A stretch of DNA of 64,000 nucleotides from Aphrophora alni (taxonomy: Eukaryota; Arthropoda; Insecta; Hemiptera; Aphrophoridae), in NCBI GenBank assembly GCA_963513935.1, contig OY740765.1, positions 122,579,362 to 122,643,361 of the forward strand, in the 5' to 3' direction. Below the pieces are notes generated by a model. The model was not told where the DNA came from. It made no database searches and saw only the letters and a list, made by a program, of their open reading frames with translations. A program made the translations under genes and the position numbers. Shown one piece after another: positions 54,200-64,000 of the stretch (within the stretch, counting starts at the first letter, position 1; each line of letters opens with the position of its first letter).

Positions 54200-56540
54200 T
54201 ACTTCTGAATAAACTTTATTTTTGTGCTCTGAAGGGTTAATATTATATAATATATGTATAAGAATAAATTTAGTTACTAGAATAGAATTTGGAATCAAAC
54301 TCTCCCACAAGGCACGACCTCTAGATAGAGTCAAATAAAAATTATAATTAAGACTGAGAAAACACAAAACTAATAGAAACGTAATTAAAGACATCAAAGA
54401 CATAAAATCAATGAGCTATAAGTCGTACAAAAGTGTAAGACATATAGTTTCGTCTTGTCAATGCCACCAATTGTAAAGTAGAGCCTAAAGCCGGGAATAA
54501 ATTTTCAAAAGTGAAAGAAGGCTCATACTTTATGAGCTAAAGCAGCATGGAGTTGAAAAACACCGAGCGTAAAATAGAAAAGGTGGATGGCGTTGCAACG
54601 CGTCCTTACTACACAGTTAGGAGGGGGAAGTTCCGAAAACAGCTCACAAGGCAGACCAAAATAATAAACAAATCAAATGGAGTAATTAAGAAATAGTTTG
54701 GAGAAGATAGATCGACAAATAGATGAAAGAAGCTTAGTACATCATCCTACTGTGAAGAAAGGGTTGGAAACTAATCAAAACTATGGGGGAAAACATTTAA
54801 AGCAAAAAGGGAAGAAAAAGGGAAAATCAGGGAAAGTAACAATTTTGGAAGAACCGAGGTTACGTTGTTGAGATTGGAGAAAATTAAAGTATTCTGACTT
54901 CATCATCGAACCTAGTAGATCAATTTCTGGATGCTAAAGCGGACCAAGTTAGTCATAATTCTGCTACTTACGCTCAAGATATAAGGATTATATATATTTT
55001 TTACTTAAAATTTTCGTCAAACAAATATTGGACTAGCAGAATTTTTAAAAAATATTTTCCACTTTATAAAAAGACATGTTATAGCTTCGTGAAGAATAGG
55101 ACAGTCTTAGCATGGAAGAACATGAGCTACTAAAGGAAATGAACATTTGAAACTTTGCATTGAAATATAACTGATTTGATTTAAGAAACTCCGAAAAGCA
55201 CAAAATTCATTTCAAGACACCAATTCGGACCGAATTGGGAGTTCCTACGCTAGAAGAACAGAGAACGAGGCATTGATGCAGCCTTATTATTGAACACCAA
55301 TCAGGAGCCGAAGCCATCTATAAACGTACCAAGGTACCCTATTTCGAATAAACAAATATTCGCTAAATTGTTAAATAAAATTAAAAGAAAGATAAAATAA
55401 ATTGGGAAAGTTTTTAATTCAATTTTATTTTCTTAAGTATCTGCTACTCATGGTCAATTGAATAGGATGTTAAGTTAATATTGAAATTATACATAAAACT
55501 TAGAATTTTAGTTTTAACATGTATTTGTTTATTATTAGAACATAAGCGTAAACAATAATTGATAAAGCTTTAAATAAATTTCTACCTAATAAATCTATTC
55601 TATTTTTTAATTTAAATTAATTAAATAAACTTGCTATTTATGTTATATACATTTTAATTTGTATTTGATTGAATTTATGTTTTTGTATGAATAATTGAAT
55701 TATTTGAGTGTTTTTATTTCAACATAGTTTTAAGTATATTTTGAAAGATTAATAATAACATTTTTTGTAGTTGTTCTGTTTTCAATTATGCTTGATTCAT
55801 ATTGTTTTGATTTTAATTTGATTGATAGTGTATACTATAAATATTTTTATTTTAAATTCAAACATTCAATATTTTTAAATTTGAACTTTAAAAAAGATTT
55901 AATTGAATAATTTTTATATTATTGAATTGAATTTTAATATATTTAAATTTCTGTTTTATTTTAATAACATATAAATCGTATGTGCTTTTCAGGTTGTGTA
56001 ATTAATATTATATACCACAATATTGTATAATCACATTGTTCCATATAGATTTTGCAAACAGTTTTTTCAAGGACACACCTCGAATAATAACGAAGACATA
56101 CTAGAAGTATGCAACTCGTGAATTAGATATCTGTGATGCACCCAATCTAAAATCATCAATTAATACGGCAAGTTCTTTACTTGATGTCATCGACTATGGG
56201 ACTGACATATGCGGTAGTAATAAGTCAAATATAAAATTCACTGAATGTTAACATTCATGTACCATGGACTAGAAAATAAGAATAATGTTCCCATAAAATA
56301 TGATAACAAAAAGGAAGTATTTTAGTTGGATTTCAATAATCCTACAACATCGCCTATCATTGACAACAAAGTAAGAACCATTTTAGTTGAACACAGCCCA
56401 GTGCTAAATAAAATGGGAAGTGTTGTACAGTAGAAGAAAGTTTTATAGACTTTAAAAAACATAGGCGGAAAAACGAATGAGGGACTTTCTGAGGAAATAT
56501 TGAAAAACACTTGGGAGAAATTTGTTTTGATATTGCAAAC
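54200..56540. other. Very AT-rich intronic sequence, nothing recognised
   Basis: From 55340 to 56080 the sequence is mostly A and T. From 56320 a weak plus-strand text (NNPTTSPIIDNKVRTILVEH) may be the upstream part of the ZMYM1-like relic that follows. Confidence 0.45.
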
Positions 56541-56549
56541 TACAAGATT

Positions 56550-56712
56550 ATAATAATGGTTCCAATATGACGGGGAGGTATAAAAGCCCAGGCTAGAATT
56601 TCAACAATAAATTCTGAAATACACTTTATGGCATGTGAAGCCCATTCTTTAAATCAGAATGGGGTTAACGCTACTAAAGTATCTCTGATCTCGTAACTTT
56701 CTTTGGTATTGT
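56550..56712 (+). pseudogene. ZMYM1-like (DUF4371) hAT transposase, part 1
   Basis: Plus strand: GSNMTGRYK, a shift, KAQARISTINSEIHFMACEA and HSLNQNGVNATKVS, then ITFFGIV after another shift. These match the GSNMxGxYKGVQAxI and FxPCxAHSLNLxGVxA blocks of ZMYM1-type hAT proteins. At least two frameshifts and stops. It is part of the same gene as the fragment at 59795. Confidence 0.7.
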
Positions 56713-58116
56713 TACCAGGCGAATTAAATTATAAAAAGTTGGAACCAACTGGTAACAATGTTTAATAAAAAAAAGACAAAGACAAATTATATAATTAACA
56801 AAGCCAAAATTTATTAAATTCAAACAGAAATTTCGACGGATCAGATTTTACCATTTACAATTAGGTAAATACCAGCTTAAGATTATTTGACATCACCAAA
56901 AGCTTATCCATGAATAAGATTATAATTGAATCTTCTTAAAAAAAAGTTTACATGCCCTTAGTTAGTAAAAAAAAAAAAAAAAAAAAAAATTAACAATTAA
57001 ACTTTGACATTTATCCCCCCTTTTTATACAAACTGTTATAAAAGAATTTAACAATAAAAAAAGATTCTATAATCAAAATTAAAGTTTTAGTCCAAAAGGT
57101 ATATTAATTCTAACAAGTTTTCATCATTAAATTACTTATAAAATATCATAATTTTGTCTATTAAATTTCTTACATTCTAGGTTGGCCAACATATATATAT
57201 TAAAAAAGAAATTTGTTTATAATATAAGGAAATTTTTAAATAGTGAAATTTTTAAATACTGAAATTTTTAAATATTGAAATTGTTAGATAAAGAAATTCT
57301 TTTAAAGATTGACGTCAATTTTGTTTTATTAATTTTGAAATAACCCCTTTGGGGCTGTTAGGACCAAAAGTTTGCATGCAGCACCACCCAATATATATAT
57401 TATATTATAAATAATTACACATTATCACATATAGACAGTAAAGGACATATTGTTAAACAGAGTTCAGTTGCAAAACAAAATATATATAAACAGTTTCACA
57501 AAAGTCAGTATTTTAGATGAAAATCATTTTATAGTGCACATAATGAGTTTTTTTTTAATAAACATGTCTCAAACAGTTAAGTAGAGTCTTTTAAACAGGC
57601 ATCCTATTTTTGCTGCATTGACTTGCAAAATCCAGAATACAAAAATTCCACCAAGCTTGGACCAGCTTTAGCTGTTGGAAAGAAACACAGGTCTAATAGA
57701 GATTTATGCAATTTTATACATGTAACAGCACAAATTTTCTCTAATACAAAATGCTTAGTTACTTCATCAAAATCAAGAAAATTATCGTAATTATAGAAAT
57801 CCAGAAAAGATTATAATTAAGTCCTTTTAGTTGTTAATATTAATAGTATATGGATATCTTGATTTCTGTTTGAAACAAAGACTTATAACAAGAGTCAGAA
57901 ATTTTCTAAATACAAAAACTCTGCTTCAGAAAAACCTTTTTGCTAGTTTTTTTTGATATGATCAAATATTTAATATTTTAACTGTTCAAGATTTAACATG
58001 ACTGCTCAATACTCAAAGTCTGACTGTTTAAGGTTTACATTTAACTTCTGTAAATTATGTTTTAAAGAAAGGAAATGCTTTTATAAGTTATTAAATTTCA
58101 GTAAAAATTTTGAATA

Positions 58117-59221
58117 CAGTACAACCTCGTTTATCCGGACTAATTGGGACCGGAAGTGATCCGGTTAATCAAAAATCCGGATAATCCAAAATTATAGAAA
58201 GATAAATAAAACAAAATATAAAATGATAACTTACCATTTATAAGTCATGAAAAAACACAATATTTACCCAGTCATTCAATTTACACAATACACGAAATTA
58301 CACAATGTACTGTAAATGATGAAAAACATTTATTTACACACCTGAAATATTTACACATGCTTTTAATTTACACAGGGTTTAGTTGTTATTTGCAAAAAAG
58401 TCATTTATCTTCCTCTGTTTTAATTTGGTGTTACGTTTCAATGCGGCCCTGTCTATACGATTCAATGCGTCTAACTTTTGGGCCATTGTAAGCACATTAC
58501 GTTTTCGTTTCGTCGCCATTTCCACGCACAAACGCTAACACACGAATATAAGAAATAGCAGTAACAACGCCCACCTCTAAATACTATGCCGATTCTCATT
58601 CACGTCCTCGATACTCCCGACTGGGGATGTGATGTGCCAACTGCCAAAAAAAAAGAACGGGGGTTCCCAAAGCTGGCGGCACCGCTTTAAGATGTGACAA
58701 AATGTTCACATTTACTGATTTACACCCTTGAGTCTTAGCAACCCGACAACAATAAAGTTGTAAAAATGACATGATGGTTAATGATGCGTTGTAAACATGC
58801 ACCTGGTTTGTATTTATTTCACACTGTCATGCCGCATCGGGGTAGGGGGATGGTGACGCAGAGGTCATTGCTCCTCCACTTTCTCTTCCCAGTGCATCAA
58901 TAACCCGCCCTAATACCTCGAGGCGACACTGTAGTGTTGAGGAAATGACGTTTTTATCAACATTAATGTAATAGCAGATATTTCTTGTTGAAACTACATA
59001 TTCAAAGATAAAATAAAGCAAAAGCTTAAAGTTTCAAAATAGGCCTATTATAAATATTATTTAAAATATTATTCAAAATACAGTAATTATTAAAATATTT
59101 TGAAACTTTCAGCTTTTGCTTTATTTTATCCTTGATTAATTTTTTTTATTTTTTGTTCCGGATCGATCCGGATAATCCAGACATCCGGTTGAATGAGGTT
59201 CGGATAAACGAGGTAGTACTG
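58117..59221 (-). mobile_element. Tigger/pogo-like deletion derivative, copy 2
   Basis: The same element as at 27369-28448, inverted in the window: tips CAGTACAACCTCGTTTATCC and CAGTACTACCTCGTTTATCC, TA on both sides (58115-58116, 59222-59223). The internal hairpin and the mini-ORF are kept. The two copies differ by scattered substitutions and small indels. Confidence 0.93.
58379..58519 (-). CDS. Tigger mini-ORF, copy 2
   Basis: 46 codons starting MATKRKRNVLTMAQKLDALN and ending RKINDFFANNN. It differs from copy 1 by one residue in the shared body (N for H near the junction) and by the last residues, because of a small indel after DFF. It has the same HTH start and PIP-box-like QRKINDFF end. 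Expression is unknown. Confidence 0.6.
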   Translation of the reverse strand: MATKRKRNVLTMAQKLDALNRIDRAALKRNTKLKQRKINDFFANNN

Positions 59222-59794
59222 TACTAAAATAAAACATCAAACACATATTTTAATAAACAAAGCTTAAAATATTAACAAATCTTATAGTATAGCAAAATCT
59301 GAGAAATAAGGTACCTGGACTGGTCGTGGAGTGCAGAGAAAATTTTGAATGGAAGCATACGCCGTATTTTATAAAAACAAAACTCACTGACACAATAACT
59401 GTACACCTCTAAAACACTGACATTCTTAGAAAGACTTATTGCATCGTAACAAGATGTTAGAAAAATTTTAGTAAAAAAATAGAACGAAGATTTCAGAGCA
59501 TTGTGCAAAAGAAGTCCGGTTAGATTTAGAGCGACTACATTTTCTAATAGGTTGAACAGAAGTGAATAAGATAACGGTATGTTAGATTGGACTTCATCCG
59601 GTAAGAAGAGGACAGAGATATATCGGACGATAGTTTGCCGTACCACCCGCTGTGCCGCGCCACTTATCAGGGACAGGTAGATGGACTGGGCGAGGGGTAG
59701 ACGGTTGATAACTTAGTGTAGATTATTTTATTAATTTGTATGTAACGCTGCAGCTGGTAGATAATTTTAGTACAGAATTATTAAATTATTTTTA

Positions 59795-60013
59795 TTGAAT
59801 TTAGAAGGACGTTACAGTATAGTGCAAGAATTGTACAAATTGTTTTCTGCTTCTATAAAAAGATGGGAGATCATTTCAAAAACATTGAGAATTCACATCA
59901 ACACAAGATGGGCATCAATATATAATGCTGTAAAAGCTCTCCACTCCCAGCCAGACAAAGTTGTTGAAGCGTTACAAGAAATCGAATCAGACCCTGCATT
60001 GCATGACCGCTGA
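59795..60013 (+). pseudogene. ZMYM1-like hAT transposase, part 2
   Basis: RYSIVQELYKLFSASIKRWE, then TRWASIYNAVKALHSQPDKV and VEALQEIESDPALHDR with a TGA at 60011; the text STVQSLLKQI continues the family after the stop. It matches the FFSAS..RWxxL and DTRWSARxxAVKAL blocks. The C-terminal dimerization region is absent. Confidence 0.72.
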
Positions 60014-60064
60014 TCAACAGTACAAAGCCTACTTAAGCAAATTGATTTTTAATATTTCTACTAT

Positions 60065-60660
60065 CTACTATTATAGGAAAAGATTTTGAACCATAGTATC
60101 TCGAACGTGAATAATCTACTTTTGTACAATCATTCTACTTTTTTAAATTAATGTACAAATAAATGATCCACAGATGTACATTAGATACATTGATCCATTT
60201 AATCATTTGACAACAAAGTTTTGGGGCTAATTTATATAACAAACATGTTATTTATTATAACTAAATAAACATAAATTACTGTCATTTATGAATTGAAATG
60301 TCCAGATATCTGATGTCCAGTATAAATATTGTACCTGTAATATTTATATTTTCAATACAGAACTTCTTAATAAATAAACCCTTGGGGGCTCACTTTAGTG
60401 AATACACACTTGGAAATCCCAAGGGTACACCTCTCTTCGTGTAGCCCTTGGTTAGACTCTATCTTTCCTATCAGATCTCTTCGAACAACTCTTGTTCTTT
60501 TCTGACCCTAACACTGTTAGAGTATTTGTGGGCTAACAGTCTTATATAATATGCTCTTTTTTTCTTTAAAACAAAAAATTGAATACAGTAATAATGACAA
60601 GGTTTTTTACCTTTAAAAAAAGAAGAAAAACAGTACATAAACCAATGTTACAAGAAATGT
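60065..60660. other. Intronic sequence, nothing recognised
   Basis: A CCCTTGG-rich stretch (60385-60460) shows short inverted text but no class could be given. Confidence 0.4.
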
Positions 60661-60668
60661 TTACATAC

Positions 60669-60848
60669 TTTCATCCATTCTAATCCTTGAATTTGGTACG
60701 ACCTCAAAACTCCACCTTCAAACAACAAAGGTTGTATGTCTGGTACTTCAAATCCCATTGATGCAATACGAGTTCCCATTTCTATAGGTTCAGATTTAGG
60801 TTTGAATATGTTATCTTTACCTTCCTCTAATTTCACATTCTTTATATC
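60669..60848 (-). CDS. HELLS: HELLS exon: linker into the SNF2 N-lobe
   Basis: Acceptor TTTTGCAG and donor GTATGT bound 60 codons in phase 0. The end of the exon, GGVLRSYQIQGLEWMK, is the conserved entry to the SNF2 ATPase domain (the RxYQxxGxxWL block before Walker A). The upstream part is acidic and basic linker. It joins directly to [19 protein letters not shown] of the next exon, matching the family spacing with nothing missing. Confidence 0.93.
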
Positions 60849-61028
60849 CTGCAAAATAAAAACTCATTAATACGTAAATTGTGCAAAAACATTCCAATAA
60901 ATGAATCCACAATACCAAATACAACCAAAACCTAATATCCTTTAGATTTACCCTAAGAATATCTCTGTATTACATATGAAATATATTTAAGCATGCTCTC
61001 ATTTGTTTCACTTGTCACAAACTCATCA

Positions 61029-61098
61029 TAAGCGTTAATGGTGTTTGAATGAAATAAAATTTGTAAGCATTAATTGTATTTGAATGAAATAAAATTTG
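61029..61098. repeat. 35-bp tandem duplication
   Basis: TAAGCGTTAATGGTGTTTGA at 61029 is repeated as TAAGCATTAATTGTATTTGA at 61064, with identical ends (ATGAAATAAAATTTG). Confidence 0.9.
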
Positions 61099-61559
61099 TA
61101 ATAACAGGAACTCATTTTTTATGAGTTATTCTTTGAACCATAATCTTCTTTAATTTGTGATTTGCCACACTGATTTGGATCATTAATCTTTACATTTTAT
61201 CAAAATTTTTGTTTATCAAGATAACTTCAGAACTAGCATTTTTGGGACAATGACGACCAATACATTTTGTTTGGAAGCTTAATGGCAACATTTTGGCAAA
61301 AATGATCAGAATAGTTTAAACTGATTTTTATAAATATTGAAATTTTAAAATTTTGTTTTTCAGCATGCGCCTCCAAATTTTGAGATATCAAAAGATTTTT
61401 TAAATTTCAAGATATGGCTATAATTCACCCATCCTTTTTATCAAATATCGTTTCATTAATTTCGGCTGCAGAGGTGATAGCCAAGACATCATTCTAAATT
61501 CCAATGATTTTTTTTTCATCTCAGGAACCGCAAAACAGATATGTTGTTCGTTGTTGTTA

Positions 61560-62700
61560 AAATCAGAATTAATTTATTGCCTTGAGACATAATTACAATC
61601 TATAGCATCAACAGAATTTTAAACATCACTATACAATTTTATAAAGGTATTCTATTTAGATTAAATTAAAAAGAGATGTAAAGGAGTTAAACTAGCCCCG
61701 TGCATCACGAACATTGTGCAACTAAGCCTCATATTTCTAGTCCAGTAGATTAGTCCCCTTTACGATTTTTAGTAATCCACGAGAGTTCACTAGGAGTTTT
61801 AAAAACAAAAAGCCTATAAATTTTATTTGCAAGAGCCTCACAATCAAAGATTATATGACCAGATTATCCTCACCCGTCCCGCACAGCCTACACATAGTTT
61901 CACCATGTGTGTTACATAGCTCCTGTCCTATGTAAGTCTGCCCTCAGACCACAGTGTCCTGTAATAAGTCCCTTGGTTTGCCTGAGTTTCCCCCTACCCA
62001 AGAAATACTGTCTCCCCAGATCTACGTAATAGAATTTTTCTTAGTAATAGTTTGCTATAGGAGTGCTCCCTAAAGCTATCATATCTTTGAACCCACCTAT
62101 TTATGGCTATCATGGCCAGACACACGGGTATCCCTACTGCCAACTCAGGTCCTACGAACTCTGACGCTGAGCCCCGTTTAGCCAATGTATCTTCCTTTAC
62201 ATTTCTCTCAACTCCTTTATGCCCCGGTAACCAATAAAAAGTTACCCGGTTTGCAGAGAAGGAGCGTTGAGGTTCTCTCTGAATTCCCAGACCAAATTGT
62301 ATTTTATACTTATGCCTGCAAGTGCGTTGATTGCTCCCTGATTGTCAGTATAGATACAAATGCGGGTTTGCTTAAATCCCCACTTTACGTTCTCCTGAAC
62401 ACAGTTATTTATGGCCATTACCTGAGCCTGAAAAAGCAAGGGAAACAAATGCTTCAACCACGGTCTCAGAATGTATACCCCAGGACCAGTGCCTTCATTA
62501 GTTTTGGAACCATCGGTGTATCCACCAGGTCACCTGAATTGCCAAATACACGATCCTTCCTCATAGGTCAGTTTAACTTTAAAAGGTTTCGAAAATGCAT
62601 ATCTAGTATCTATCTTATCGGTACTCATCTGCAGGATTGGGTGACCGATTATTCCAGCTTTTTTCATTACAGTATAAAATTTAACTGTTACTGAATTTAA
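61560..62700 (-). mobile_element. 5'-truncated LINE with RNase H (I/R1-like)
   Basis: On the minus strand an RNase H domain is followed by the TGHxxLRxxLxR-type C-terminal text and a 3' end near 61560. No RT is present, as expected from 5' truncation. It lies in the HELLS intron between the two most upstream exons. Confidence 0.8.
61850..62560 (-). pseudogene. LINE RNase H domain and C-terminus, broken
   Basis: Minus strand, in order: GGYTDGSKTNEGTGPGVY (first catalytic Asp), FQAQVMAINNCVQENV (Glu block shifted to Gln), TRICIYTDNQGAINALAG (second Asp), YWLPGHKGVERNVKEDTLAK (the last Asp/His region), then after shifts GLITGHCGLRADLHRTGA. Longest open parts are 62242-62457 and 61994-62185. The usual catalytic Glu appears as Gln, and several frameshifts and stops are present, so it is dead. 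Confidence 0.78.
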
Positions 62701-62704
62701 TAAA

Positions 62705-63549
62705 GTGATCAATAATGGTTATTATAGGGCCATAAGCAAATAAATAATCGAATAATGTTTGTAAAATGATTAAATTAAGATGACATTAAACATAGCAAAC
62801 AAATCAATAGCAAATAATCAACATAGACAATCCAACAAAACAAACACATCAACTTCAAACTTATGTCTCTATTAAAAAAACAATTTATTAATTTTATTCC
62901 ACATTCATTGGCTTCCCCACAAGATAAATAGACCTATATATCACTGATAAAATAAAAACATAACATCTATCATACAGAAGAAAACAAATAGCCTCAAAGA
63001 TCAATATGATAGCTTAAAGAACACAAACAATGGCAAAAATCAGATCACACCAAAGCAAAAACTACCCGTACAAAAACTCTTATATAGAATGATTTAGTGT
63101 TACATTCTATGCAAATTGTGGAGTGGTGAGATTTGTAAATATGAAATCGATGTAGATGTGCAGCAAGCCAGTTATGTCCGAATTTGAGTCTAGAGTTTCT
63201 TACCGTTTAATTTCCACAAACCCATATATCCACGCAAAAGACGACATTAATTAATGGTGTGGCATATTGGCGTAGGCACATTTAACTCGCTATAACTCGG
63301 AATTGGTATTACGAAGGTACACAGGCTAGCCACAGTTGAAGTCCGTTTCAAGACAGTTAACGTTGGATTTTTCTGTGTGTTACACTGCTTCCTGTCTTCA
63401 TTAGTCTAATGGGCATAAACTAGACTTTAAACCACAAAATATTTATACGAGTATATAAGAGAAAGTAAAAATGTTGAATATTTAATATTTATAGTTGCTA
63501 TATTTTTTATCATGGGAGAGATTACAATAGTTAATTTTATATATATATA

Positions 63550-63597
<48 letters not shown>

Positions 63598-63690
63598 AAA
63601 GTTAAAGCTCAATTATATATAAATGATTGCAAGTTAAGTAATACAGTTAAAATAATAAAATATTATAAATAGTTAAATCAAATAAATGCA
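62705..63690. other. Intronic sequence with a long poly-A tract
   Basis: A (TA)n run followed by about 43 A residues at 63553-63595. No gene is seen. The tract might be the tail of a retroposed sequence, but nothing recognisable precedes it. Confidence 0.6.
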
Positions 63691-63697
63691 CACTTAC

Positions 63698-63857
63698 TTC
63701 TTTGTCAATGTAGTCAGTTATTTTGTCTTTTTCTTCACACTTTTTTTTAACAGACCTTGTAATTGTTTGAGAAATATCAGTTCCATTTTTAATTTCTTTC
63801 AACTGCCTGGATTCAATTTCTGCTGCCCTTTCTTCCCGTTTCTTTGTCAATTCCATC
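63698..63857 (-). CDS. HELLS: HELLS exon: N-terminal charged coiled-coil region (first exon seen)
   Basis: The acceptor CATTCAG precedes 63857 and the donor GTAAGT follows 63698. One base completes a split codon, then 53 codons follow, rich in Glu, Lys and Arg (KKREERAAEIESRQLKE), as in the HELLS N-terminal coiled coil that has autoinhibitory and partner-binding roles. The ATG at 63856 is internal, because a splice acceptor abuts it and the family has further N-terminal residues. The exon ends in phase 0 and joins the next exon in frame. Identity rests mainly on continuity with the next exons, since this region is weakly conserved. Confidence 0.82.
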
Positions 63858-64000
63858 CTGAATGTAAAAATAAATGTAAATATTTAAAGTGTCTATTACA
63901 AATTGTTCCATTAAAGCAATTTTTATTCATCTCATATTAATTATTTATTTTTCTAACTCTTGATGTAGACTAACAGATGTGAATAACCTAAACCTGCTAA

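Larger units (their letters stand above)
56550..60060 (+). mobile_element. ZMYM1-like hAT relic split by a 3.1-kb insertion
   Basis: The transposase text stops at about 56712 and resumes at about 59805, with matching protein order (ITFFGIV then IVQELYKLFSAS). Between lie a palindrome-tipped start (ATTGTTACCAG / CTGGTAACAAT, 56706-56764), unclassified AT-rich sequence and the second Tigger copy. The ends of the hAT itself are not found. Confidence 0.65.
55..63857 (-). other. HELLS: HELLS (LSH/SMARCA6) SNF2-family chromatin remodeler gene, 12 exons in window, 5' end outside
   Basis: This is the host gene that frames the window. Read 63857 to 55 on the minus strand, 12 exons with GT-AG borders and agreeing phases give about 740 residues. 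Domains in order: charged coiled-coil N-terminal region, SNF2 N-lobe (Walker [13 protein letters not shown] box, LLTGTPLQN), C-lobe helicase ([20 protein letters not shown]), and the C-terminal LDELLDRSD tail with a natural stop. The DEGH box and the tail distinguish HELLS from CHD, ISWI and INO80 relatives. Known role: nuclear ATPase that, with CDCA7, slides nucleosomes to allow maintenance DNA methylation. Introns range from about 0.4 to 12.4 kb and are full of transposons. The start codon and first roughly 50-100 residues are beyond 64000. No exon shows a frameshift or stop, so I infer a functional gene. Confidence 0.95.

Noticed and set aside
54023..54403. Frames with isoleucine-tyrosine and threonine-histidine repeats on both strands
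   Set aside because: They are translations of the (TA)n(TG)n microsatellite.
59272..59646. 124-codon minus-strand frame
   Set aside because: No domain recognised, hydrophobic AT-driven composition, and it sits in transposon debris. Kept as unexplained sequence, not a gene.
62185..62694. 169-codon plus-strand frame
   Set aside because: It is antisense to the LINE RNase H domain, whose motifs are clear on the minus strand.

Overview
This is animal, almost certainly insect, nuclear DNA. It is AT-rich, has long spliceosomal introns, is packed with decayed transposons, and contains a short interstitial array of the insect telomere repeat (AACCT/TTAGG). Nothing points to a bacterial or viral chromosome. 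The species cannot be fixed from the sequence; a hemipteroid insect is a guess only.

The one host gene runs along the minus strand through nearly the whole window. It is the SNF2-family chromatin remodeler HELLS (LSH/SMARCA6). I assembled 12 exons (63857 down to 55), two of them found only by reading intron sequence for helicase motifs. All junctions are GT-AG and all splice phases agree. Together they encode about 740 residues, from the N-terminal charged region to the natural stop; only the extreme 5' end lies outside. The ATPase motifs appear intact, including [33 protein letters not shown] and [13 protein letters not shown] acts with CDCA7 in maintaining DNA methylation, so its presence suggests a species that keeps CpG methylation. 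One exon carries a fresh in-frame 21-residue tandem duplication.

The introns hold the mobile DNA. 0.6-4.6 kb: a Tc1/mariner-like relic and piggyBac-like elements with TTAACCCT ends. 8.4 kb: a LINE RNase H relic. 10.9-13.8 kb: a near-complete piggyBac with one frameshift. 13.9-16.3 kb: an intact hAT element with a perfect 8-bp target duplication and a 599-residue ORF. 16.9-17.1 kb: a large hairpin. 22.5-25.5 kb: a Mutator-like transposase fused in frame to the end of a piggyBac transposase. 25.6-28.6 kb: another piggyBac carrying a hammerhead-like motif and a nested Tigger/pogo deletion derivative. 29-36.5 kb: LTR elements, one split by a Penelope-like element (PLE) whose RT core is replaced by telomeric repeats. 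37.4-38.4 kb: a foldback element and a minisatellite. 43.5-47.7 kb: a second hairpin, a PLE relic and a DUF4817-type transposase fragment. 50.4-53.8 kb: a solo LTR and a third PLE. 56.5-60 kb: a ZMYM1-like hAT relic split by an insertion that contains a second Tigger copy. 61.5-62.7 kb: a LINE 3' end.

The most interesting observations are the hammerhead-like cores downstream of each of the three PLE GIY-YIG domains and one orphan in a piggyBac leader; the TTAGG array at an internal PLE deletion; the MULE-piggyBac chimeric ORF; the paired Tigger deletion derivatives that keep a mini-ORF with a PIP-box; and palindromes repeated inside the piggyBac ends.
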